A stretch of DNA of 64,000 nt from Turnera subulata. Lineage: Eukaryota > Streptophyta > Magnoliopsida > Malpighiales > Passifloraceae. Below the pieces are notes generated by a model. That model did no database searches, was not told the DNA's origin, and was given only the letters and a program-made list of their open reading frames with translations. Positions 1 through 10,098 of this stretch are shown here, in pieces. Position numbers and translations under genes: made by a program. The number at the start of each line of letters is the position of its first letter. Positions within the stretch are counted from its first letter, which is position 1. Location of the stretch: contig JAKUCV010002247.1 of assembly GCA_028386065.3 (NCBI GenBank), positions 4,915-68,914 of the forward strand, written 5' to 3'.

Positions 1-544
1 AATTATTGAACCAAAATTAATGCCATATGATGTGTAATCCCATTAATGCTTAGTGGAGCATTAAGACATAGTGGAGACATGATTAGACTTAAAGTATAAT
101 CATGATGGTTAATGCATGATGATGTTGGCCATTGTCTCATTAATCTATGCATTAATTGTGTGTATAAATAGGGCTTGATGATCAGATTATCAACACACAC
201 AATATTCACACACAATTCAGATTACACACCCATTCTTTGAGAAAGAAAGAAACACCACATAGCTCCCGGAAATCCGTAGCTAGCATAACGGTTCGGGAGT
301 GCTCGGGTTGGAGATCATGAGATGTTTTCTGACCAGAGATCGGAGGTTCGTGTGGATACCGTAGAGGAGCCGGATTTCTTGTCGGGTTCTTGTTGATTCT
401 ACACTACAGTTGGGTGAAAGACCTCAACCAAGCAAGGTACGAAAAATTGTTATTCGGTTTAGTTAGCTTCACTTGGATCCTTCAAGAGTACCGGGTCTTT
501 CTGCTGCATTTTGATTGTCAAGTTTGCATGCCCGGTTACTAACA
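1..544 (+). repeat. 5' LTR of the Copia remnant (left edge may be outside window)
   Basis: The segment has a TATA box followed by a transcribed-looking region and ends in AACA one base before a primer-binding site. No second copy is present in the window, so its exact start cannot be set by comparison. Confidence 0.65.
163..170 (+). promoter_or_regulatory. TATA box of the Copia LTR
   Basis: TATAAATA followed by GGGC lies about 380 bases before the primer-binding site, where the U3/R promoter of an LTR is expected. Confidence 0.6.
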
Positions 545-545
545 G

Positions 546-558
546 TGGTAACGGAGCC
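546..558 (+). other. Retrotransposon primer-binding site
   Basis: TGGTAACGGAGCC resembles the usual plant Copia primer site TGGTATCAGAGCC, complementary to initiator Met tRNA, with differences in the middle. It sits one base after the LTR end. The small LTR element at 5-6.3 kb has the same site with one base changed. Confidence 0.7.
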
Positions 559-1754
559 TCTTGTGAAACGCTAAACCGAATTTGTTGTGCATATGTATGA
601 TATGCTCATATTGATATATATGATATGCTATATATGATGTAGCATGTTCATGATATGTTGAATTCGTTTTTGTATGTGTGATATATGTTTAGGTTTGTTT
701 TGTCAAAAGTGTTTGACAACAAGTACTTGATTGGTATGTGATATCAATCAAGGTGTTTTTGGCAGTAAGTCGAATGAGTTCGACAAGGAAAATCGATTGT
801 CGATTTCGTATAGATCGATTGTCGTTCTAGTACGATTGTCGTCCTTTGTCAGGTGCAAGGTTGTGAATTAATACACTGTGCAAGTGAGTCCTATCTAGGA
901 GGCTGGATTTTAAGTGAACCTTTGTTCCTTCAGTCTTTCTTGGGGATTTATCTTGGAATGATAATTCTGTCTTAGAAGATTGGCTATGCCATCTTTCCTG
1001 GGAATTATCGAATCAGTTCAATACACTTCTTGTACGGGCACTATTCACCACAAGAAATTTCCTAGATCGAGGAGCTAGTCAGTCTTTGATCACAAGTTAA
1101 ACATCGATGTTCATGAGTTAAACATCAATGTTCTTGAACACTGCCAAGTAGTTGGGAGAATCAGATTCTCACGACATCGATGTTCTTATGTATTTTTTGT
1201 TTCCAATTTTACAAAACATCAATATATGATTTATCAAGAACATGCATATGATGTATAGGAATAATATGTTGATGAAAATATTAAGTTCCTCTTGTGTTTC
1301 CTTCCATGATAAGCACTCATCATTGCTTAGATCAATACTTGGTAGGTTTTGCCAAAGCAAGGTGCCAATATTTATCCTAGCAGGGTGTGACGGGAAAATT
1401 GTAATATCCAAACTGCTTGTTATGGGTTGAACTTAACTAGGTCATCTCAATAGGATTGAGGACTTAGAGGTAAGGAGTTGAGCTAAGTCTATGAGATAGA
1501 CAAGAACAAGTGTTGTTCACTCAACTATCCAAGAGTTACATGAGATGTAATTAACAAGAGTTGTCTACCTAAATAACTATGATATAAGTGATCAGCCAAA
1601 GCTGACTTATCTTGTAGTGAAATATGGATCTTGGCCTACTCATAATTATCTTGATATATTTAGTAGTAGCATCAATTAATAAAATTCCTTATTAAGTGAT
1701 TTTATGAATACATGACTCTTATTTGTGTAAGTTGATCAATGTTGTAGAGTTATC

Positions 1755-3248
1755 ATGGCACAAAACACTAGTACACAATCTCTGCGATCGGTCCTTGAGA
1801 AGGAAAAACTGAATGGGAATAACTTCCTAAAGTGGCATCGCAATTTGAGGATAGTCCTCAAACAAGAAAAGAAGTTGTATGTCCTTGAAGGGCCTGTTCC
1901 TAATGAACCGGTGCCTACTGCTCCTAGGGCGGAAATAGAAGCTTACAAGAAGCATGTTGATGATGCATTGGATGTTGCATGCCTTATGCTTGTTATCATG
2001 GACTTTGAGCTTTAGAAGCAACATGAGAACTTGGATGCGTTCGATATGATCGAACATCTGAAAATGCTTTTTGAAGAGCAAGCAGGGCATGAGAGGTATG
2101 AGACCTCTAAGGCATTGTTCCAATGCAAGATGGCTAAGTCATCACTGGTGAGACCTCATGTGCTCAAAATGATTGGATATATTGAGAGCCTTGAGGGTCT
2201 AGGTTTTCCTTTGCAAAAGGAGTTGGCTGTTGATCTAGTCCTGCAATCGTTGTCGGATAGTTACAGCCAATTTGTCATGAATTTCAATATGAATCATCTT
2301 GACAAATCCTTGTCTGAGTTGCTTAACATGTTAGGAACAATTGAGCAACAGATGAAGGCAAATAAATCCAACAGCATATTGATGGTTGGAAATGACAAAG
2401 GAAAGGGTAAAGCCAAGTTTTACAAGAAGAAGAAATGTGCCAAAAAGTTTGGTGCATGTGCATCTTCTTGTTTCCATGTGCTGAAACCCAAAGGTGGTAT
2501 TGCAAAGGAAGGACAATATTTCCATTGCAACAAACCTGGCCATTGGAAGCGTAACTGCCCTATTTACCTTGAAGAGGTGAAGAAACAGAAGGGAAGTAAG
2601 ACTTCCGCTTCAGGTATTTTTGTTATAGAGGCTAATATCTCTATCTCTGCATCATGGGTATTAGATACCGGATGTGGTTCTCATATTTGTGTAAATGTGC
2701 AGGAACTGAGAAAGAGTAGAAGATTAGCAAAGGGAAAGATAGACCTGCGCGTTGGAAATGGAGCAAGAGTTGCTGCATTAGCCGTAGGGACTTACCATCT
2801 ACCCTTACCGAGTGGTTTCGTTTTAGAACTTGACGATTGTTATTATGTTCCTACCATAAGCAGGAATTTGATTTCTGTTTCTTGTCTAGACAAGAAAGGT
2901 TTTTCATTTGTAATAAATAACAATTGTTGTTCTATTTATTTCAATGATATTTATTATGGTAGTGCATATTTGAGCAATGGTTTGTACGTTCTAAACCTGG
3001 AAACACCAATCTATAACATTAATACGAAGAAGGTTAGATTAAACGATTCTAATGAAACCTATCTCTGGCATTGTCGATTGGGCCATATAAACGAGACTCG
3101 TATTTCTAAACTCCATAAAGATGGACTTTTAGAATCATTTGATTTTGAATCATATGAGACATGTGAGTCATGTTTATCGTCCACTCTAGTGCCAAAGCAC
3201 TTACTAATCTCCCTTGAGATCATGTTTTGTCGAATATTACGTCCATAA
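1755..3248 (+). pseudogene. Copia gag-protease-(integrase start) polyprotein, broken
   Basis: Gag starts at the ATG at 1755 and reads 86 codons to a TAG at 2013-2015. The frame then continues open to 3248, so one nonsense change (probably Gln to stop) splits it. Downstream are a gag capsid-like region, a basic Lys-rich stretch, a CCHC zinc knuckle near 2516-2560 whose first Cys is Tyr (YFHCNKPGHWKRNC), the aspartic protease motif WVLDTGCGSH near 2655, and a GAG-pre-integrase domain with the HLGH-type His pair and a CESC pair near 3160. After that the sequence stops resembling pol. The product would be a virus-like-particle protein plus protease; the copy cannot be autonomous. Confidence 0.85.
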
Positions 3249-4163
3249 GTCCAAGCTCCATCCCTATCTACCTTCCTTATCGGACCCCAAGCCGGCTGAG
3301 CCCAATTTGAGTCATCGTCGTCACCGGCTCCGTCACTGGCACCGTCAATATCCTTGAATACCCGGTCATCTTCTTCGTCGGTATCATCATCATCTGCATC
3401 GTCACCATCTTCGTTGCCACCACTGTCACCGCCGGTGCCGCCACTGCTCCCACTGCCACAGCTACCATTATCGGCCCCGCCTTTGCTACCGCTTGCCATT
3501 CCGAACGACAAGGGGAAGAACCCCGCTAGGAAGGACGTTGCACTTTGATGGGAGTCGTTGTTTGAGCATGTACATTTTAGAACCTCATCTAATTTTCAAG
3601 GACGTCGCAGTTACAGGAGGACTTCCCACATGCAAAATCATCTTGACCCCTCACATAAATTTTACGTTTGGATAAAGAGTGAGCATGAAGTAGTAACTTA
3701 TCCTTTATTTTGGGTTAGATGCCGTAATTCAAACGAGGTCCAATTAATTTGGAGGCCGATCTCGTGATTAATTGGGTTGGGTTCCGTAAACCAAATGAGG
3801 TCCATGTGTACGGCCCCCATGTGGGCCTGATGATGTAAAGGGTTTCGCGTTAGGTGAAGTACGATCCATCCTTTAAGCCGCCGCCTGCGGGTTTGTCATT
3901 CCTCATGGGCCAACAAAAACCCTAAATCCATCCAATTTCACCATAATTCTGACATTAAATACAACTACTACTACCAAAATTATTTATTTTTTTATTATTT
4001 TTACATATGTGCATACAAACTACAACCTCTATTAAGTTCCCTTTTTTTTACTTCACAGATAATACTTACCAAGTTTAGCTCCTTATATATTAGTGTATCA
4101 GTCCGTCCAGATATATAATTTTATGATACTTGCGAATCATGTTGTATTAATAGAGAAATAACA

Positions 4164-4217
4164 GACTTCAGAAACTTTAATTTTTTTTTTTTATAGAAAA
4201 GACTTCAGAAACTCTAA
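4164..4217 (-). repeat. Poly(T) micro-insertion with target-site duplication
   Basis: A 17-base sequence starting GACTTCAGAAACT occurs at 4164-4180 and again at 4201-4217 with one mismatch. Between the copies is a 20-base insert, T12 followed by ATAGAAAA. This looks like a retroposed tail in minus orientation. Confidence 0.65.
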
Positions 4218-4923
4218 TGACGCTGCTGACTTTTTGGCCAAGATGGGAACGACGTACTGCTGTCCAGCTCGGATTTCATTACATGGATTTGAGCATTAAT
4301 TTTCTTCTCGTTTTCTTTTTGTAATCATGTTTCTCAGACTCTAAACTGGTGCTCCCTAGTTTAATTATATTGTTAATAATAAGATTAATTACCAAAAAAA
4401 AGTGATCAGTACATTTAGCATCAATAAAGAATTTTTTTTATGCTAAAGATGAACTTTATTTATATAAAAAAGTAAAATTTACAGAGAACAAGGTTGTACT
4501 GGGTTATATAAAGATTAACTAAACAAGAGAGCGACAATGATGACTGTCTGAGAACACCGTGAGTAAATAATAACATACACTAAATGTCACGGGCTGCAAC
4601 TCAAAATGTTAAAGTTCCTAAAGCACACCTGTCCAATTTTTCACGGTTTCAGCACTTGATAACACGTACGATGCACTGTAGGGAAAATCATGATAGAGTG
4701 CCTTGAATCTTGATCCATGAAAGTACCGTGTACCATAACAGAATCCACTATTCTCTCACAAACATTTGTTATTGAATTATGAATATCCTTCTGCGTTGCG
4801 CTCAGGCCGCTCATCCATGCTTTCCTGATAGACTTATGGTGCAGGTAGTATAATTTCCACACCAGAGCCTTTTAATTAAGGGTTGGAGAACTGGTAAGGC
4901 AGTCACCATTCGTTTTACGCAGT

Positions 4924-4970
4924 AATATTGGCAGGGGGTTTTTGTATAAAAAAATATTGGCAGGGGGTTT
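4924..4970 (+). repeat. Micro-insertion with 18-bp direct repeat
   Basis: AATATTGGCAGGGGGTTT is present at 4924-4941 and at 4953-4970. The 11 bases between them are TTGTATAAAAA. The pattern fits a very short retroposed tail, but a local duplication is also possible. Confidence 0.55.
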
Positions 4971-5010
4971 GCTGGTGTTTTTCACTTTTCATTGTAATTC
5001 TGGGTGTATA

Positions 5011-5378
5011 TGTTAGATTTTAAAGAACACAAAGATAGAGTTCCCTTTCTGTCAGGAAAGGAAGAACCGAAAGATGGATCACCAAAGATAGAGTTTCCTC
5101 ATGATTAGGAAACTCAAACCAAAGTTAAAAGATTGTTTCCTTTGATCAGGAAACCTAAAGATGTGGAGGAGGAAAGGAAACTAAAGAGTTAATCCATTCC
5201 AGCTCAACTTTCTTGTTATATCCGATTACATATTTATAGAGACTTTTGGTGTACAATACTAAGTACAAGTGACTAAGTTTAGAACTCTCTAGACACACCA
5301 TGACTCTAGAACTTCCATCATACTAAATTCTAAAACTTTCCAGATAATTCCTAGATTGCAATAGGATCAATTCCAACA
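5011..5378 (-). repeat. 3' LTR (left copy) of the TRIM-like element
   Basis: 368 bp, TG...CA ends, same length as the right copy. It is preceded on the inner side by the polypurine tract. Confidence 0.92.
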
Positions 5379-5388
5379 CTCCCCCTTG
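5379..5388 (-). other. Polypurine tract
   Basis: The minus strand reads CAAGGGGGAG directly against the left LTR, the position where plus-strand DNA synthesis is primed. Confidence 0.75.
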
Positions 5389-5709
5389 ATCCTATTGTCT
5401 TTCACTTGGCTCACAATTCTTACGTGCATTGATCCCTTCAATCTTAGCAAACTTCTTCTTCACTCAAAATTCTTCAAAGGTGCACTTCTCTTTTCCTCCA
5501 ATTCTTCTTCTGCACTCAAGAGTTCTTCAAAAGTAGAATTATGCACTTCTACTTTCCTCCAATTATTCTGCACTTCTCCTATTTGTTGCACATCTTGTTC
5601 ATCCGTTCCTTCAAGCAAACTTCAAAAGCATCTTACGAAAAGATAACTCCCAACTATGTCTTTTCTTCCAAATTTTCTCAACCAAAGCTCCAAAGTTTTG
5701 TGTAATCGT

Positions 5710-5788
5710 AATTTTGCAGCACCCCAAAGTTTGCTGCAACCGAAATTCTGCAGCACTCCAAAGTTTGCTGCAACCGTAATTCTGCAGC
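5710..5788. repeat. 33-34-bp tandem repeat inside the TRIM-like element
   Basis: Units at 5710-5742 and 5743-5776 share the core CCAAAGTTTGCTGCAACCG. A third partial unit begins at 5777. It accounts for the repetitive look of the short ORFs on both strands here. Confidence 0.8.
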
Positions 5789-5932
5789 TGCAATCTCTTG
5801 TAAATTTTCTTCTTCATAGCTACCTTCATTCAAATCCTGCAATTCAAAAAGCTTCTTTTTTTTCTCAAAGAAAAACATCAAAAGATGTTATAGCAACAAA
5901 AGATTGGTTAACAAGTCCCGTAAGATCATGAT

Positions 5933-5945
5933 GGCTCCGCTACCA
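5933..5945 (-). other. Primer-binding site of the TRIM-like element
   Basis: The plus strand reads GGCTCCGCTACCA, so the minus strand is TGGTAGCGGAGCC, touching the right LTR with no spacer. It matches the atypical site of the Copia remnant (546-558) in 12 of 13 bases. Confidence 0.8.
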
Positions 5946-6313
5946 TGTTAGATTTTAAAGAACACAAAGATAGAGTTCCCTTTCTGTCAGGAAAGGAAGA
6001 ACCGAAAGATGGATCACCAAAGATAGAGTTTCCTTATGATTAGGAAACTCAAACCAAAGCTAAAAGATTGTTTCCTTTGATCAGGAAACCTAAAGATGTG
6101 GAGGAGGAAAGGAAACTAAAGAGTTAATCCATTCCAGCTCAACTTTCTTGTTACATTCGATTACATATTTATAGAGACTTTTGGTGTACAATACTAAGTA
6201 CACGTGACTAAGTTTAGAACTCTCTAGGCATACCATGACTCTAGAACTTCCATCATACTAAATTCTAAAACTTTCCAGATAATTCCTAGATTGCAATAGG
6301 ATCAATTCCAACA
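5946..6313 (-). repeat. 5' LTR (right copy) of the TRIM-like element
   Basis: 368 bp. The minus strand carries TATAAATA (6166-6173), a plausible promoter in the orientation set by the primer-binding site and polypurine tract. Confidence 0.9.
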
Positions 6314-6318
6314 GTATA

Positions 6319-7884
6319 CAGGATATATAGCTGCTTTCTATCCTCATTCTTTGTCAATATGTTTATTCATGAATAAAGACACTCGATTAGTATAAAAAAG
6401 AGAAAAAAGTGTTGCAAAACAAAAGATGACCCATGAAGATCAACTGGTTGGAAATAAGGAAATGCAGATCCCACTGCACAAAGAAGTTATACTATTATAA
6501 TTTTGCATAAATTGTTGGGTATATGGAGCAGTCTTTTTTATTGGATTGCTGAAAATGTTGTTCCAAGAATATTATGTAGTTGCAGTGTGTTTCACGCTGC
6601 AAATTTTGCAATCAAATCTCTAGTGCAAAGTGCAAACTCATAATGGGAGCTCATGTGAGGGGCATGCAACTGGAGCGTGTTTTTAATGGGAATTATTGAA
6701 AATGGCAAGTGATGGATGTGAGATTTTGATTCTCTCTTGCTTGTCCATACATGTAAGCTCACTATCAAAACTGGATCAAGGTTGCCGGTGAGACAGCTCT
6801 CTGTTATATTTGTAGCATATTCAGTCATTTGATCATCATCATAGCCAAAGAGCACGATACCTCCATAATTGGGATATATGTTTTGAGAATTAGACATGTA
6901 TACTTAGCAACGTGTTATCTCCAAACTTCTTAATCACCACCATATGCCCTGACTACATATGTACATTATAAATGTGTGCGTGAAGAGTGATGGTACAGCT
7001 GCAGCGCACATCGTAGAGCTTAATTATTTACTTAGTACTGTTGGACGGCTAGCGTAATTAATTAAACATGCTTTATTGATAGATCATGCAACTTTTTTAT
7101 GCTAATAATTGAGCTTGATTATTGAGGGATGTAATCTGAAGTCTGCTTGTTGCATGTCTCATACTAAAAGTTAACAACTACTAATAGGATTGATGGCTCG
7201 ACATACATATTTTATGTTAGCCCAAGAATCAGCATACGTACAGTAGTACTCTGAGTGCGCAAAAATTTACATAAATTAGTCACTTTTTCGTGTTACACAT
7301 AACTCGGATGGTGACATTCCTATGGAAATATATATAACTCTAAAATATAAGCATCCAAGTTAAAAGTATAATACATTTTTTTTATAAAACGAATAAGTTT
7401 ATTTAAATATGAGATATCTGTATATAAGCAAAATTATACAGCACCTCCACAAATTAATACATATCATTTAAGACTTTCAATAAAGTCTCGTTAGCTTCAA
7501 AAAGAAAATCGTTTAACTATGACTTAAAGATCATTAACCTTCTAAATCTAATTTCGTGGAACAGAATTGAATAGGTGAAATGAAGAATTAATTACCCGTT
7601 GCTTGATTGGGTCTATGAACCATTGATGCTTAATTAGATGGTTCTCTGCCTAATTTATTTTTGCCCCCCTCCTAAAAAAATTTCTGACTTGGTCACTATC
7701 TCATAGGTACCCACCCTTTCCTAATCTGCTCGCGAGTGATATGAGGTATATAATATAAGATCCCATATAATTGATGCATGTCGTGCATTTCGTGTAGCTC
7801 TATAAATTGACAAGGGTTTTCCTCTTATTCATGCACATCTCTGCCTTAAATTAAATAGTGGCTAGCTTGCTCTTCCCTATAGCA
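6319..7884. other. A/T-rich spacer, no supported gene
   Basis: A 101-codon minus-strand ORF at 6592-6897 contains YGGIVLFGYDDDQ, faintly like the C-terminal YGGVMLW...YDDQ stretch of GH18 chitinases. There is no supporting upstream sequence, so it is not called as a gene. Confidence 0.4.
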
Positions 7885-8333
7885 ATGGTCTCCGCTCAAC
7901 GAGTAGCCCTCTCTTTCTTTACAGTCGCTAGTGGGGAAACAATTGCCATTGATAACAGTGGCATCCAAGTTTTCATCCATTTTGTGGAGACCAAATCATC
8001 CGGCGCCCCCTCTTAGACGGCACGGACTGCAACCGCGTAACTACATGGGGATATATTCAGGGAGCTGATCCGTCTGAATATTTTGTACGACTTGGTCAGG
8101 ATGTAAAAGGCTTTGAACCATCCAGATTCAGGTTGCATAGGCTTAAAAACGGTCACTGGATCGTTACTGCTACCGTGTTTAAGGATGGAGCTTATTATGA
8201 TGGCAGCATTTGGCCTAAGGCTGGAGACGGGCCATTTGATCGTGTGGCTGTGGACACTGATCATACTGCAGACCTTATGCGTTTTCAATTTCGCAAAGCA
8301 TCTCTTCCTAAGGGGATAAAATCTGTAGTGTAG
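7885..8333 (+). pseudogene. Unrecognised broken ORF
   Basis: An ATG at 7885 opens 43 codons ending at TAG 8014-8016. Another frame, open from about 7963, continues to TAG 8331-8333 and overlaps it. Joined by one frameshift the two would give a protein of roughly 150 residues. The second part reads like a real globular protein (for example NGHWIVTATVFKDGAYYDGS and DLMRFQFRKASLPKGIKSVV). I do not recognise the family. A short stretch near 9080-9228 (AVLYTNVPSSYMTQAKPYGS) has similar character and may be another exon or relic. No function is claimed. Confidence 0.3.
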
Positions 8334-9234
8334 TAGTAGGGCTCTTGCTTTGCTTTAAACAGATTGATCCCCAACATATACCTGCATGCTATGTATGCAA
8401 GTGTGTGGGTTATGGAATAATGTTGTGACGTGGGCTACCAAGTCACTCAACAAAGTGTTTATTTTACTCTCACCTCGCTTGTTGATTATATTATCGTTGT
8501 TGCTGCAGGTTAATTTTGTTCTATTACACAACTTGTACCTGGTGGTGTGAGTAAAATAAGCTATTACAAAAGAAACATGAGAAGACGCACTAGAACGTAC
8601 CCAAAGGTATTTTTGGGGTTTGAAGCTTTGTATTGTAACGAATATCCGTCCCCCAACCAAGATATTTGCTAATCGATATGCTTTATTAAAAGATAGAAGA
8701 ACATAACATGTACAAAATAGTCTGGCAGTCACCAAGAGATATTCCATATTGCATCATACTTTTAATTTCACCTTATTATTTTATGCTCACCATATATAAA
8801 CAATCACGTTTGGCATGCGACAACTATCCTCTATTAACAGAAGGACTCACTTTTTCTGATAGTTAATCCTCTCATGAATATGACATCTCCATAATGAAAT
8901 GTACACACGATCCTGAGGCATTTCCTAGCTCTGCAAATAGACAAAGTTTTCAATTTTTTTCATACAGACATGACCACTTTTCGACGAGTCCGTAGCCCTC
9001 CCTTCAATTTGCTTCTCTTTGCCCCCATGATGATCTCATTTTTTCAGACGCAGCTCATGTCCTCCTACCGGTAATGTTGAAGCTGTGTTGTACACCAACG
9101 TTCCCTCCTCTTACATGACGCAGGCCAAACCATATGGTTCATGTTGGGTTGGTGTTGGTCTACAGAAAATTGGGAAAGAACGCTGTCCATCTGCGGTAGT
9201 TCTCACCCGTGCCTATATGGGTATCCCAATCGTG
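8334..9234. other. Spacer, no supported gene
   Basis: Contains only short ORFs. The 9080-9228 stretch may belong with the unrecognised ORF upstream. Nothing else recognised. Confidence 0.4.
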
Positions 9235-9330
9235 TTTTTTTTTTTTTTTTTTTTGATATTCATATAACGATGACTTTATTGAAATCAAGACAAATTTCAA
9301 CGTAGCTCTGGTTTACATAATGGAAGCAAT
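9235..9330 (-). mobile_element. 3' tail of a LINE-type retroposon
   Basis: A run of 20 T at 9235-9254 is followed by sequence whose minus strand reads like a plant LINE 3' end: TTGATTTCAATAAAGTC, then GAATATC, then poly(A). The left edge is the end of the poly(A). The right edge is not clear, and no target duplication could be paired. Confidence 0.45.
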
Positions 9331-10098
9331 CAAGCCCACATTGAACAGTATACGGTCGGGCCTCGTTTGCCTCGCAACATCAAGGGGTTGTACATTGATA
9401 AGTTTGGCTCAGGAGACAATTCAACCCAACCCAAAGAAAAATAAGATGGGGCCTGGGGGCCTATACATGTGGGCCTCATTGGGCTTTGTGACGTCAAGGT
9501 TGGTGATCCAACCCAAAATAACTCTTTGCCCAAACATAATATTGAGATTTAGGTCCAATATGACTTTTGAGTTCTTTCCCATGGGGTTAACTAACTTCTG
9601 TCTTACATGGTAACTACCCTTTTTATTATCGGAGAAGTTATCAATCAAGATTTGTTTCATATTTTAGTATTTAAAATTTAGTGGTAAAGAATGTTATTCA
9701 CGACGAGAAGTAGGATTTTGTCCCTCGAACAACTATTTTAAAGATTTGAGTGAAAGTGACTTCTCCTAGTTTTTTACCTCTGTTAGCAAAGGCCCTATGA
9801 TCCACGTAATTGTAAATTTACAGGTGGAGACAAATGTCTACCATCAGAGACTAGAGACATTAGGACACTTAGCTAAGCTTATTCGTCCCATGCAATACGC
9901 AGATGCTTCTACTTTTTGTCACTTAGCCAGGAATTCCCTGGCTTGTTCTTTTATGGCTAGATTCTTGGGTTGTCTCCTTAATTCCTTATAAATATTGTTA
10001 AGAGTTGGAACTGGAGGAGTACTCTTGAGGACTGGAAAGAAATAGCTAGTATAGAATCCAGTTAGTTCTGGAGGTGGTGGATTCTTGATCAGTTGAAC
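9331..10098. other. Spacer, no supported gene
   Basis: Positions 9355-9500 are rich in GGGCC/GGCCC words and may be part of the retroposon listed just upstream. No coding sequence recognised before the ABCC exon that starts at 10099. Confidence 0.4.

Larger units (their letters stand above)
1..3200 (+). mobile_element. Truncated Ty1/Copia LTR retrotransposon
   Basis: In order the stretch holds an LTR-like promoter region, a primer-binding site, a 1.2-kb untranslated leader, a gag gene, a protease and the start of the integrase region, which is the Copia order (protease before integrase). It then stops abruptly near 3176-3200, just after the Cys-Cys of the GAG-pre-integrase domain. Integrase core, reverse transcriptase, RNase H and 3' LTR are not seen. 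The left end may lie outside the window. The element is defective: gag has a stop codon and pol is cut. Confidence 0.85.
3250..5005. other. Gene-free spacer with low-complexity sequence
   Basis: Positions 3300-3500 are a GCC/GTC-rich run that gives an acidic Asp-Gly ORF on the minus strand. I judge this low complexity and not a gene. The rest is A/T-rich spacer with two micro-insertions, listed separately. A 73-codon minus-strand ORF at 4641-4862 matches no family I know. Confidence 0.5.
5006..6318 (-). mobile_element. Complete small non-autonomous LTR retrotransposon (TRIM-like)
   Basis: Two 368-bp direct repeats (5011-5378 and 5946-6313) begin TGTTAG and end CAACA. They differ at only 7 positions by my count. 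Five-base target duplications GTATA flank the element at 5006-5010 and 6314-6318. The primer-binding site touches the right LTR on its inner side and the polypurine tract touches the left LTR, so the element is on the minus strand. The 567-bp interior has no gag or pol that I can recognise. Total length is 1303 bp, larger than classical TRIMs but of the same kind; movement must depend on proteins of another element. Confidence 0.92.

Noticed and set aside
3059..3511. 150-codon minus-strand ORF rich in Asp, Gly and Ser
   Set aside because: It is made by a GTC/GCC-rich low-complexity tract and runs into the Copia pol region on the other strand. No family motif.
3483..3680. Possible hAT transposase N-terminus (NDKGKNPARKD...)
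   Set aside because: Resemblance is limited to a few residues and the frame has a stop directly after them. No DDE or dimerisation region follows.
6592..6897. Possible GH18 chitinase C-terminal relic on the minus strand
   Set aside because: Only YGGIVLF..YDDDQ fits. No catalytic DxDxE motif and no upstream homology found.
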